In this document: positions 35,448 through 46,890 of the stretch, piece by piece
Layout of the letters: every line of letters begins with the position of its first letter
How positions within the stretch are numbered: the first letter of the stretch is position 1
Program-made: the position numbers and the translations under genes
The notes under the pieces: model-generated
Told to the model about the DNA's origin: nothing
The model's input: only the letters and a program-made list of their open reading frames with translations
Databases searched by the model: none
Source: Rhipidocladum racemiflorum
Lineage: Eukaryota; Streptophyta; Magnoliopsida; Poales; Poaceae
NCBI GenBank assembly: GCA_036346355.1
Contig: CM070572.1
Location: 38,353,944 to 38,417,943, forward strand
Direction of reading: 5' to 3'
Length of the DNA stretch: 64,000 bases

Positions 35448-36045
35448 TAGGGATGGCAATCGGGTGGGTACCTCCAGGTACCACCGCCTTATACCTGAAC
35501 CTGAACCCGAACCCGAACTGGTAGGAGCCGAACGAAGCACCGACCGGGGTGAAGGGAGGCGAGCTGGTGAGTGGATCGAGAATTTGGGAGGTGGTGGCAG
35601 AGGGTGGCCAAGCCGGAGGGTGGTGAGGGAGGGGTGTGGGATGGCCAAATGGGAGGGAGGAGGCGATCAGGCGAGTGGATCGGGAATCTGGGGATCGCGG
35701 CTAGCCGGCTAGGACCCTAATTGTGCAATGCCTCAATAGGGAATGAGATCTCAGGTCCATGAGGAGGAAGGAGTGACCGTATGGCCGAGTAAGCAGTGGG
35801 CCTGGGCTGTGGAGGGCTGGAGGAAGTATGGAAGAACTGAGTTAGTATCTCTGAAAAGTAGGGTCCACACGTCATAGGATACCCATTGGGTACACATGGG
35901 TACAAATTGGCACCCATGTCCATCCTTTGACCTTATTGGGTACCCAAACCTAAAAACTCGTGGATCTGAAGTGCTACATGTACCCACCGTTATCGGGTCG
36001 AGTACCTACGAACACCCGATCCCATGGGTAAAATTTCCATCCCTA
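35448..36045 (+). mobile_element. Non-autonomous hAT element (598 bp)
   Basis: Ends TAGGGATGGCAATCGGG and (reverse complement) TAGGGATGGAAATTTTACCC. It is flanked by ATTCTCTG (35440-35447) and ATTCTCTC (36046-36053), an 8-bp duplication with one mismatch. No transposase is encoded. Confidence 0.8.
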
Positions 36046-36068
36046 ATTCTCTCCGTAGCACCGCCCAG

Positions 36069-36682
36069 TAGGGGTGAAAACGGGTCAGATGCGGGCGGAT
36101 ATTGCACCTTCTATATCCTAACCCATTTTTTTCAGATTTGGAACTGGATACGGGCTAACCGGATACAGATACAAATTCGGGTTAGTCGGGATACGGATAC
36201 GGGACGGATATATGACGGATTCGAGTCAGAAACGGATAAAGATATACGGATAATGCATGCATATATAGAGTAATATATTTTGAATTAAACCGTACGGGTA
36301 CATGACCATAGTAGCAAGTTATATATATCAATCAAACCCAATATACGTCACAGAAAGAATACGCAACTTTAGGATTAATAGAGTCAACTAATTGTCAATA
36401 TAAATGGACTCTTTATGGAAAAAAATGAGATGAAATGGGTTGGACCTTGCTGATATCCGAATATCCGATCCGAATACCCGAATAGGAAAAATCCGGATAT
36501 TCAAATAGGAAATATCCGGATCTCCTTTCGTATTTACCAGATATTGGCTATTCCGTATCCGTTCCCGTATCCGAATTTAAGTACCCGGATTCCAACGCGG
36601 ATCCGACCGGATAGTCAAATTCAATCCCGACCGAATCCAATCCCAGATCAAGCAAAAATTATCCGACCCATTTTGATCGCTA
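36069..36682 (+). mobile_element. Non-autonomous hAT element (614 bp)
   Basis: Ends TAGGGGTGAAAACGGGTC and (reverse complement) TAGCGATCAAAATGGGTC. It is flanked by a perfect 8-bp target duplication CCGCCCAG (36061-36068 and 36683-36690). The interior is rich in 'ggatacgg / atccga' repeats. No transposase is encoded. Confidence 0.9.
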
Positions 36683-36704
36683 CCGCCCAGATCCACCCCC
36701 AGCC

Positions 36705-37010
36705 ATGCCTTCGCCCAGTGCCCCCCCTGCGAGTGATAGCTCGGGTTTCTTGGTTTTGCTTTCCGTGTTTCTAGATGGAGGTTTCGTGCATTTTGATGTG
36801 TTTTCCTTGCCATTTGCAGAGGTGGTGAGTGCGGGGAAGTCGATGGCGAAGTACGATTGCGGGTACACCATGGAGACAATCTTCGACAGCAGCAATATGG
36901 GGATCGAACCGTACACCGTGGAGATCACCCTGGGCGGCGAGCTGCTTGTCAAGTTGTCATGGACTCCATGAACAACAACATCTACAGGATCGCGATGCCG
37001 CTGTCCCGAT
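36705..37010 (+). pseudogene. Truncated NHL-repeat protein gene
   Basis: An ATG at 36705 opens a short first exon; an intron ends at TTGCAG (36819). The exon 36820-37010 encodes VVSAGKSMAKYDCGYTMETI, then IEPYTVEITLGGELLV. After a small frame-shifting insertion near 36950 it encodes DSMNNNIYRIAMPLSR and stops at a GTGAG splice donor (37011). This is the start of plant NHL-domain proteins, membrane-associated beta-propeller proteins several hundred residues long. No later exon follows; a TRIM, a MITE and blank DNA do. The leader was split by the two hAT elements at 35448 and 36069. I read it as a truncated, frameshifted gene fragment. Confidence 0.75.
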
Positions 37011-37551
37011 GTGAGCTCTGTTTCTGGTCCTCCTAAATTTGGCATGTGGTATTGATAGCACCAGCACCTAGTGGGATTCTGCTAATTAGATATTTGTCAA
37101 GTGTTTGGTGGGGTGGTGGTGCTAATGCTGTGGGTTGGTTGGAGTCATGAATTTGGGTGTGGCCTATCTCTTGATTGCAATGTGTTTGTTAGCTCTCGGT
37201 TTGCATTTGTAGTGATTTCAGTTGGTTTTTGCAACCTGACATTTTTCAATCGAGTCAACATTAGCAATTTACACTCGTACAAGTGGGGCAATTGGGTCTA
37301 ACCATTGTCAGTGTTTCGATCCTTTCTGCCTTATTTTAAAAAGCTTATGTTCGTAAATTTCCCTAAGATAATACTATAATTTCTAGCACTGAAAAGGACA
37401 ACTTGGCATGTTGATTTCACGGCTTTGATTTGAGGAATGAGCATCGTCCTATGCGGCTATACCCGTTACCCTGCGATCTAGCTACCTTTTTGTTTGTGCA
37501 TTTTCTGTAAGGTGGTGATATGGCTATCCATGTTCAGCAATAGATGATATT
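37011..37551 (+). other. Intron-like remnant after the NHL fragment
   Basis: T-rich sequence following a GTGAG donor, as in a plant intron, with no recognisable downstream exon. Confidence 0.45.
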
Positions 37552-37556
37552 TAACT

Positions 37557-37915
37557 TGTTGGATCGTAAGGGCCTTCTCAACCCCAAAAGCTAGCTTAAG
37601 AGGTGAGGGATTCCCCAACTTATAAGTTAGGTCCTTTGCCCTTCCACAACTAATGTGGGACTATTCTAACAATCCCCCCTTCACACATTGGTATCTCCCA
37701 ACCGTTCACCGCCCCTTCACCGTACACCGACGGTCCATCAGGCCTTCACACCCTAGTGTCCATCGGGCCAAAGATGTTAGAACCGGGCTCTGATACCAAT
37801 TGTTGGATCGTAAGGGCCTTCTCAACCCCAAAAGCTAGCTTAAGAAGTGAGGGACTCCCCCACTTATAAGTTAGGTCATTTGCCCTTCCACAACCAATGT
37901 GGGACTATTCTAACA
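37557..37915 (-). mobile_element. TRIM (miniature LTR retrotransposon), complete
   Basis: Two 115-bp direct repeats, 37557-37671 and 37801-37915, carry TG...CA ends. A 5-bp duplication TAACT flanks them (37552-37556 and 37916-37920). On the minus strand the PBS TGGTATCAGAGCCCGG starts at 37798 beside the right LTR, and the polypurine tract GAAGGGGGGAT abuts the left LTR. The 129-bp interior has no coding capacity. Size and structure define a TRIM that must use another element's enzymes. Confidence 0.95.
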
Positions 37916-38189
37916 TAACTATGTTTGATGTAACATATATTACTATATGTATGCGCTCATTATCCATATATCTTTATCCGTTTCTAATCCGAATGCATCA
38001 CATATCTATCCTGTATTCGTATCCTGCGTAACCTAGATTCGTATTCAAGATTCGTATTCATATCTGGCTAGCATATATCAACTTTTCTCAGTTCATAAAG
38101 AATTTTTTTCTAATGCAAACTGATCCCGATAATAACTTTATGTACTAGTGTAATATATTTTTTTATCTGTGGCAAAACACAGTTACTCA

Positions 38190-38472
38190 GGCCCAGTTCG
38201 TTTCAGCTTCTAGATTATGGATTATGGATTATAGGAGAAGCTGCTTCTGATTATAGAAGAATCAGGCCGAGCTAGCTATGACTTCTAGGTTCCGAACCGA
38301 GTTGGCAAGAATCAGCAAGGATCTGTGAGAATCAGGTTTCAGCCAAATTCTGATTCTATTCAGAAGACAGCTTCTGATTCTCAGAGAAGATGTCCAGAAT
38401 CTTCCCGTTCGGCAAATAATCCGCTTTTTTTTTTAAAGCAGAAGCTGTTCAGAAGCTGAAACGAACGGGGCC
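38190..38472 (+). mobile_element. MITE, GGCC-ended, 3-bp target duplication (copy 2)
   Basis: 283 bp, GGCCCAGTTCGTTTCAGC to GCTGAAACGAACGGGGCC, flanked by TCA on both sides (38187-38189 and 38473-38475). Homologous over its length to 4727-4986 in the opposite orientation. Non-coding. Confidence 0.8.
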
Positions 38473-38475
38473 TCA

Positions 38476-39761
38476 GTATCTAATGCAAACTGTGTTAGTA
38501 CGAGTTCACAAGTGATATGTTGGATGAGCTCACATGATAGATAACTAGGGAATGTGGCGCGCTCCGCCGCGCCGTTCTGTTAGGTGGTTTCCGAAAGTAA
38601 ACAAAGATTGCTAAGAGAACAGATTAGTGTATGGTTTTATTTACGTGTGTATCAAACCTGGCCATGTCTTTTGATGAATTTGCTTAACACTTTATCATCA
38701 CCCGACTAACCTCCTTCTGTCGAGTTTAATACTCTATGTGTTAACCGGGTAATAATACATGCTCCGAAAAATATTAGAGATGTCAACCTTGTTTTATTGA
38801 GTTTAGCACTCTATGCGTTCATCGAGTAATAATACACGTTTCGAAAATTATTAGAGGTCGAGCTGAGAAAAAAATCTAGAGATTAGATATCGAGTTGAAA
38901 TTTTTTTTCTAGAATAGAGCTGTACACATTTCTGTTCACGAAAATATTTTTCTGGGAAAAACGGAGAAAGGCCTTGTACGTAAGAGCTGGGGACATGTTT
39001 GCTACATTTTTGGACCTAATCGCTATTATGAAAAATTAGAAAATGGCTCGTTCGATATTTGTATTTAGCGGGGAGCTTTTCCGTAAAGTAATGAACCAGG
39101 GACCTAAACGCAATTTAGAAACGTTTTTCTTATACTCACAAAAAATCGCAAAAAGACAGCTTTGTAACTTACATGAACCTATCCGTAATTTAGAGAAAAG
39201 GGAGGGACCTTTTTGCAAAATGGCATGAAGGTAAGGTGGATGCATGAGAGGGCTCAAATTCTCCCACATAATAGAGTTAGTATTTTCGATTAGTCCTCAC
39301 ATATGGAAAAACAAATATCTATGTGGGCTCTTTATTGTCATGGAGCCGCCTGTAGAGTTGTGGGAATTTTTTTAAATAAATACATTGGATAAGGGAAATT
39401 AGGAAGACATATACATATTTAAGAGGAATAAACCCTACAAAACAACAATCAGGACTTACATTCAATTTCAACGAATCAAATTATTTTACTGTTTGCACTA
39501 AAATATTCAACAAAGATTTCTCATCTTGTGACGTGGTAACGTCGTATACCCAACACTTAAAACACCTGTGCCCTCATTACATTTTTTTAAACAATTACCT
39601 ATCGAGCCAATACAAAATTCACTAACTGGAAGTACAAGAAAATCAGATGGTAGCATCAATGTTGCAGACATCGTGCCAACAGGAAAAACCTTTCTGAATG
39701 GAGTATTAAAAAAAAAAGGAACTTGGAAGTGGTTTTTGTCTAAATGATCAGGAAACTTGAT
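38476..39761. other. Intergenic and probable kinesin 3' flank
   Basis: No gene seen. An imperfect direct repeat of about 100 bp (TCGAGTTTAATACTCTATG... and TTGAGTTTAGCACTCTATG...) occupies about 38718-38860. A minus-strand AATAAA near 39328-39333 could serve the kinesin transcript, but this is only a candidate. Confidence 0.5.
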
Positions 39762-42700
39762 CTATGGTACTCGTTTCGAAGTGCTAGTAGCTCTTGCTGA
39801 TGGAGTTGCTTGCGTGGTTGTACTTCTTCGCGCACCTGTTGCCACTGTAATAATAATAATAATAATAACAATAACAATAACAATAATAATAATAATAATA
39901 ATATAAGTTGTAGAAATAGCAAAATAGCATATACATTTCAGATAGTGTAAACGTTGAAAAATCAAGAACGCAGATGGAATATAGGGATTTGATTTTGAAT
40001 AGCCTTCGGTAATAATAGTCAAGAATCCAGTAACTATCATTCCTCGCCGAGGTTTCTATGAGCTGTTCGAGAGTCATATATATGTTATATACAATTCCAA
40101 GAATTTAACTGAATGTGTATCAGGCTAGATTGGTTATATGAGAAGTTGGTAACTTGGTAGCTTGCCTTGACATATTATCGTGGATATAATTTTCTCCTGG
40201 CCTTCCATATTCACTTCTTTCAGTATGATTAGACTAATTCAACTTGGTACAGATGATTATGGCGTTTGTCGATGCAAATATTTGTTTATTCTCGTTCTAC
40301 CATGGACAGTAACGCAATAAAAGATTACAGGCAAACCCATGTAAAACCCGTCTTAAATATCTGTTCACCACATGCTATGTATGCTCTCTTGTTCATATTA
40401 GGAGTGAATTATCTCTAAGTACCGTAATCCAAATGCAGACATAAAAGGCATCTTACCTGAGGATTTAGGAGCGGGAGGATCTCTTGGTTTAGGCCGCAAG
40501 CTTGATACCTTCGGGACTGTCAACTTCTGAACTCGATTCACCGCTTTAGTCCTACATGAGGGAAGATGAGGAGGTCACAAATAGCAGACAAGATCGTGGC
40601 AAAAACTCCACTTACTGCAAAATTTGTAGGCACTAAATTTCCCAGATGAATGAAAATTAACAGATCTCAGGCTATGGAGAACTGGAAGTGCTCACAGCCG
40701 CTCTTTCGCGGCGCTAGACGTTCTCTCCTGCTCTTGGTCGGCCACACTGATTACTGAACTATCATTTTCTGCACCCGCGGAAATACCACTGTCAGATGCA
40801 TCACTTAACCTCCCATCAGAGTCGACATTGCCAAGGCCGGAAACCTCAGGATCAACAGAGAGCATGGACCCGGCTTCAGATTGCCGGTCACTGGTGTCAG
40901 AGAAGTTATCAAGATCAGAGGCCGCGCCGCTGCCAACGCTCGCGGCCTTCCCTAGAGATGTCATGCCCGGAGAGGAGGAAGAATGCTTCAATAGGGAATC
41001 AGCTTGTTTGGTGGACTTCAATCTGGAGGTGCTAGTATTTAGCAGCTGCAGCCGATCAATTTCGTCGTCCTTCTTTGAAATAGTATCTTTGAGCACCGAA
41101 AGCTGAAAGTTGAAACATTTTGGACGGTAACAGCTGCAACTGTATTTCATTGTGAAAAAAATTCTACTGCCTACATGCCATATTGTTCTGAACTTGACGT
41201 TGCGGTACGATACTGTTGATTTCTTTGCACATCTCAATACTAAGATCATAATCATAATATGCTAATATGTTGCGTTTATCACTTCGGCATGGGTATATGT
41301 GGTAAGAAAAAAATCCCTTACCTGATCCATCAATTCTCTGACATCTTTGCCATCCTTATTGGTCCTTGCAACACCTAGCTCCACCCCCGACACTCGTTCC
41401 GCAAACTTCAGAGTACTTAAAGTCTCTGTGTAAGATGAAACATCTGGGTTGACCTGCACAAACATTAGGGTCTTCGCATGCCCACCTGCATGAGAAGGCT
41501 TTGCATGTCAAGAAACTATGTATGACATGTAATGATGCAATGTAAAGTAGTAGTTAAATAGTTCTCTAGTGAAGGAGAATTACCCAGGGAAGTTTGCAGG
41601 ACTTGTGTGAGCTTGCTATTTCTGTATGGTACATGCCCGTTCTTCTGTGATAAAGAAAATATAACATCCCCGAGAGCAGCTAAAGACTTGTTGATGTGTT
41701 GTGCTTCTTTAAGCCTGTCTCCTGTAACCGCAGAACGGTCCACCCTCTCGCTTCCGGCAAGATCCACGAGGTGTAGAGCGCCGCGCAGAGTGTTTCCGGT
41801 TCTTAAATCCTGGCCTCGGACATGGATGGTCACAACACTGCAGGAAATTACTCACAAATAAGGAGGTTTCTTCCTCGAGAAAACGAGACATGACACAGGT
41901 AAACCTGCCTGTGGGATCTGCTGCTCCTCTCATTCAAAGCTGTTGCACTCATGGCCCTATTGCTGTGCCCTGTCTGCATTAGGTCGATGACATGAGAAGT
42001 CGATGTCACAGGGCACATTGTTGCGTCAGGCACAGCAAGCCCATTGGGTTGGGTGGTGTTCTGAATCACCAGTGTGTGCAAGTTAAGGAAAATGCATAAC
42101 AAAAATGCCGGAGGAATCGAAAATGCATAACAAAAATGGAGAAATATCAGCTAGAACTTGCAGACAACACATGCAATCAACCATTCGAAGGAAGGCGATA
42201 CTGATGCAAGTAGGGGCAAAAAGGATATTTCTTCAGTGAACCACCACCACCAAGGAGATCACGGATTTGCTCGTTGTAGATCTCAATCATTTGAACCCCA
42301 AGTTCATATGTGATTGTGTCTCGCCGATCGTGGGAGATATTGAAAAGGTCATTTAGTGCTCTGTAGTTGACACCCCATTCCTTCTCGGTTGCCCTCTCAG
42401 GCCCCATCTGAGAAATTGATAGAAACAAGGTCTTGTAAGCACATTGTAAACCGTAGAGAAATCTTCACACACAAACAGAAAGGGAAAAAAATGAGAGTAT
42501 ATTTTTGTTCCATCAACGCTTACTCTCGTTTAATACTCATCTCTTATCTCCAATACCATCTGGAATCTGTCATCTAATTGTTAAAACCATGCAAATCACG
42601 TCACATGGGACAGGTATCATGGGCGGTTTTTGCCACGTTGGATGCCACGTAGGAAGCCAGGCCCACCTGTCATGTTGCCAGATAGGTAGGTAGATAGAGA

Positions 42701-45700
42701 AGATGCTTGAGGCAAGAAGGATTGGGTCTTACAGCATCCTCCCCTCCCCAACCGGCCAACCCAAACTAAGCTCGCCACGCCGCTGCACCCATGGCAGTCG
42801 CCACAAAGCGCTTTCACGTTCCCGTCAAACCACCTCCGACCGTGCTCTTGCCGCCCGCGAGTTAACCTTGGTTGCAGCAATCCGTTTTGATGCTCTCCGG
42901 CGGCCGCCTTCGTCTTTTCTTGATGGAACTGAGCTCGTCATCACCTCCCATGGCACTGCCCTGCTCTCCCTCTGTCTGGTTAGCTGGCTGTGTGGAAGAA
43001 TAAGCATGGGGGCAGCCGCCGACAAGTGGGGCCGAGCGTTGCCAGCAAAGAGCCAAGTTGGATGCCACATAGGGAAAAAAAACTGCACATGATACCTGCC
43101 TAGGACATGATTTGCTTGGTTTTGATATTTAGAGGATGCGTTTTAGATGGTATTGAAGATGAGAGACGAAAATTAAATGATGAAGAGTTGAGGGACCAAC
43201 AGTACACTTTTCCAAACAGAAATAAACAAACAAAAATTTCTTGCTGAGAACTTCATACCATAGTGTATGTTTTTCCTGATCCAGTTTGACCATATGCGAA
43301 AATGCAAACATTGTAGCCATCCAGAACTGATCTAATTAGTGGCTGAATGTCCTTGAAGACTGCATCTGTTAGCAAAATAAGAAGGATAAAACCCAATTCA
43401 TATCATAATACACTATTGTTAAATATATGATCCTTGCATCATTGTCACCAGTACCTTGTGTAGTGGTAGGGCCAAAAACTTTGTTAAATGTGAAATTCTT
43501 GCTCCCTTCCTTTACTTGTTTTGTAGGGTTTGATAAAACCAGTTCACCATTGTCGCCAATATATTCAACTGAAGTGGACTTCTCATCCTCGCCGGGTTGA
43601 AAAGGTCTTATCCGACAATAAACTCTGATATTTCCTGCTCAGTAATACTATGTTAAGCTAATATTTTTGAACCGCACTAGCATAAGAAATATAGACAACC
43701 AGCAAAATGAATTGATGATTGTAGTTCACATAGGCACCTTTTAGTTCCTGGATTTCATTGAACATTTTTCTGTTTTCTGCAAGAGCCGCATGATATTTTT
43801 CTGCAGCATTTGTTACCACCTTAAGGTTTTGTCCTATCAAAAAATGCAATCGACAATGTTAGTTGTGATCTATTGATGAAAACAAGTTTATGTAAATGTG
43901 AACCGTAACTAGTCACAGAGTTCATTCTTACCGAGGCCAACTAGTTCTTCAAACCATATTTTCTGACAATTTAGGATTTCATGCCTAACAGAAATGAAAG
44001 ATAGCCTCAAATCCTGATGAAACAAAAACACTTTTGACTTAACTAAAGAATTTAGGAACTATCCAAAGAAACAAACAAGAAAAGGAAGTTATTTGACATA
44101 TACCTGAACATTTTGTATTTGCAAACCCACAAAATTGTTGACCACTACTTCCTTCTGCTTCCAAAATTGGATTCTAGATTCAGATAATTCCTCAAGTTCT
44201 CTTCTTTTCTTGGTAGAATCTTCTAATATGAGCTCTACTTCTTTTATTCTCTGCTTCAACTCCTTATTAACTTGGGCCGCTTTGGTCTCTAATTGCTGAC
44301 TGTGTGCTTCATGCAATCTTTTCGTTTCTTCAAGTTCTTGCCTGAGTTGCAAAATTATACTGTCATTGTTTTCCTTGTCTGCGAGAAGCTTAACTATATC
44401 TTCCTTCTTAGATTCTAACAACTTGGAGCTCTCCCCATATGATGATCTTAATGCTTCTAATTCCATCTTAAGTTTCATAATTCCATTGTTATCCTCCTCC
44501 TTTTCCTTCATCAACCTAATTATGTCGCTCTTCTCCTTAATTGATCTGTCCTCATCTTCGTCTGTTGATTCCTTCATGTTTTCAACATTGCCTTTCTTCA
44601 AGACAACCTTATCTTCCTTCTCGTTCATTGACAAGAACATGTCTTCCTTCTCCTTCATCAGTCTAATTATATCTTCCTTCTCTTTCAACAACCTAATCAT
44701 CTCTTCCTTCTCCTCTGTCAGCCTAACCACGGTATCATTGTTCTGCTTAATCAATCTTTCTTTATCGTCATCTGTTGTTTGCTTTCTGTCCTCAATATTG
44801 TCTTTTTCCAACTTAGCTGTATCTTCCTTCTCTATTAACCTAACCATATCATTCTTCTCCTTCATCAGTCTAATTATATCTTCCTTCTCCTTCAACAACT
44901 TAACGATCTCTTCCTTCTCTTTTGTCAATCTAACTACAATATCATCTTTCTCCTTAAGTAACCTATCTTTATCCTCATCTGTTATTTGTTGTTTTTCTCC
45001 AGCCTTGACTTTTTTCAAGTCAACAATATCTTCCTTCTCCTTCAACAGTCTAACCATATCTTCCTTCTCCTTCAATAACCTAACCATATATTCCTTCTCC
45101 TTCAGCAACCTAACCATATCTTCCTTTTCTTTCATCAATCTGGCCACATCTTCCTTGTATTTCATCAACCTAGCCATGTCTTCCTCTGCTAGTTGCCCTC
45201 TGTGTTCAAGCTTGTCTTTCTCCATCTGCACGATAAAAGTTGACTTCTATAAAGAAAGGAATTAACTTTGTGCATTGATGCTAAAGCTATAGTCATTCAA
45301 ATGCATGGGTTGCCCTTATTTACAGAGAGTGAACAAAAAAGTCAAGTCATCCCTGCTGTTATTTTAAGCTATGCTATAAAAATAAATAATTTGAATTATG
45401 CTATTATTCTCATTGTGACCATTATTACATCATTTACGGGAGATAAGAGGGGCTTTAAAATTATTTAGAGAAGGTAGACAATTTACATGAAGTATACAAA
45501 ATTCTGGCAAAAACAATGTAGAGATAGATGGCCCAGAGAAGGTGCTAGAATTTACATGTGTTTGCTCACTTGCTCCACCTGCTAGTGCCTCTAGCACTCT
45601 TATCCTTGACTGATACTTCTCTTCACGAGCTTTAATCAGGTTATTTTGCTGCAGACAAGTAAGAGATCACAACAGACTAATCCAATGTAAAAATGAATAC

Positions 45701-46890
45701 AAACAATTATTTATCTTACATTTCGTATATGTCCAGCCTGAGTAGAAATACGCCTTTCAATCTCAACTATGACCTTTCTCAGCAAGCAAGCAATGCGCTA
45801 CAATGAAATATTTGCATTCATTACACAAGGAAAGGTGTTAACACATACAGCGCCAAACCTCTTAAATATGGAAAGAGGAAACTAACTACATTGCTTTTCT
45901 GAGAAGCCTACATAAGGTATTTGTCCATTCTTCCTCTCGATGCTCTCATCGAGAATACTGTTGACAACACCCAGAAGTGACTGAGTTGGTGCATTCTGCA
46001 ATATGTTGTTTAGTCAATGCGATGAGCATGTCAAGTTGGTGGAGAAGACTAATATAAATTAATTATGTGTCTCTTTTTTTCAAGAAAATAGGTTATTTAT
46101 CTCATTGCAGGTGAAGTTTTCTGCATGGTACTTACATCCAAGCTGGTGGATTTCATCAAGTCTGAAATTTTACAGTCAGGAAGATCACCATATCCCCCTT
46201 GTTTCAGCTGAAAACCCCACGACGGAGTATACAGATCGGCCCCGGGCGAAGGAGAGGATGGTTCTGGATACAAGTATGAATGACAAAAGATGTTTCAACT
46301 GGCAATTGGACCTATTCCATAACAATCAGTTACCAATATCACTGCAAGTACAATAACAATGCAATTCTCACCTGACATAACTGGACTGGTGAGGACCCTT
46401 TGAAGCTTGGCTTCCAAGTGCTTTCTGCCTCCTTCGCTGTCGCATCTGGTCAGGAAATTCAGGCTCCGATCCTCGCCGATGCGCGACCCAAACCGATCCT
46501 TGATGGCAAGAATGCAGGTAACAACAGCTGACATTTGCCCCTGGATGGATGGATGCAATCAAGAATGAGAATTTAGTGTCATGACGTAGAACCCAAAAGA
46601 GGAACTATTGACAAGAATGCAACCCTCTCGAGGTCGGAGGCGCTGAAGGTGGGCACGCCGATCCGCTCGACGGCTGCGCGGAACCTGCCGACATTGTCCG
46701 TGGATGCATCGTCCAGCAGGGCGCCGGGGCAGAGCCTTCGGAGGAGCGCGCAGAGCAGCCTGCCGCTGGCAAGCGCGGTTCGAAGGTCGTCGTCGGAGGC
46801 GTGCGGCGGCGGCGGCAGACGCATGTCCGGGAAAAGCGAGCGCAGCCACCCGACGGCGTCCGCCCGCCGCCTCGCTGCGCCCAAAAACAT
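39762..46890 (-). CDS. Kinesin-14 with calponin-homology domain (KCH/KIN-14 type)
   Basis: A minus-end-directed type of microtubule motor that also has an actin-binding type CH domain. Exons (high to low): 46890-46624, 46540-46372, 46263-46136, 45995-45912, 45797-45720, 45648-45556, 45225-44104, 44013-43932, 43833-43738, 43634-43455, 43365-43259, 42407-42229, 42073-41909, 41837-41584, 41485-41322, 41102-40696, 40551-40457, 39844-39762. Their sum is 3,753 nt: 1,250 residues plus stop, with every phase agreeing. The CH domain lies in exons 1-3, a long charged coiled coil at about 274-700, and the motor from GNIRVYCRIRP (about 707) to about 1045. Motor motifs are the P-loop GQTGSGKT (792-799), switch I NERSSRSH (909-916) and switch II DLAGSE (942-947). 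A Ser-rich tail follows. Start is the ATG at 46890. Two introns are non-canonical (AT-AC, GC-AG). Motor residues look intact, so it is probably functional. Confidence 0.93.
39847..39902. repeat. (AAT/AAC)n microsatellite at the last kinesin acceptor
   Basis: A trinucleotide run on the + strand; on the coding strand it reads (TTA/TTG)n and ends directly in the TTACAG acceptor of exon 18. Confidence 0.95.
41838..41908 (-). other. GC-AG intron of the kinesin gene
   Basis: 71 bp. The coding strand reads CCCACAG/GCAGGTTTACC ... TTCCTGCAG/TGTTGTGACC. Only the GC donor keeps the frame (SRSH-S-VVTIHV). The nearby GT, four bases on, would shift it. Confidence 0.8.
42074..42228 (-). other. U12-type AT-AC intron of the kinesin gene
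   Basis: 155 bp. The donor is CTGAAGAA/ATATCCTTTT, the branch-site motif is TTCCTTAAC with its branch A nine bases before the end, and the acceptor is GCACAC/ACTGGTG. These match the minor-spliceosome consensus, and the junction reads in frame as SLKKLVIQNTTQP. Confidence 0.88.
42482..43213. mobile_element. Mutator-like element in a kinesin intron
   Basis: 732 bp flanked by a perfect 9-bp duplication AAACAGAAA (42473-42481 and 43214-43222). The terminal inverted repeats are imperfect and about 130 bp long; left AATACCATCTGGAA and right (reverse complement) AATACCATCTAAAA are equivalent points. The GC-rich centre (42720-43060) looks gene-derived but I cannot name its source. It has no transposase. 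Confidence 0.85.
44491..45180 (-). repeat. Tandem 10-residue repeats in the kinesin coiled coil
   Basis: Residues about 289-518 consist of variants of VRLLKEKEDM (30 bp each), including four successive units at 298-337. Longer blocks containing a TDEDK-like spacer recur about every 69 residues. The ten-residue period differs from the heptad of an ordinary coiled coil. The open 299-codon frame on the + strand here is a shadow of this repeat. Confidence 0.85.

Noticed and set aside
44366..45265. Open frame of 299 codons on the + strand
   Set aside because: It is the antisense shadow of the repetitive Glu/Lys-rich kinesin exon 7; its Ser/Phe/Leu composition follows from the reversed repeat.
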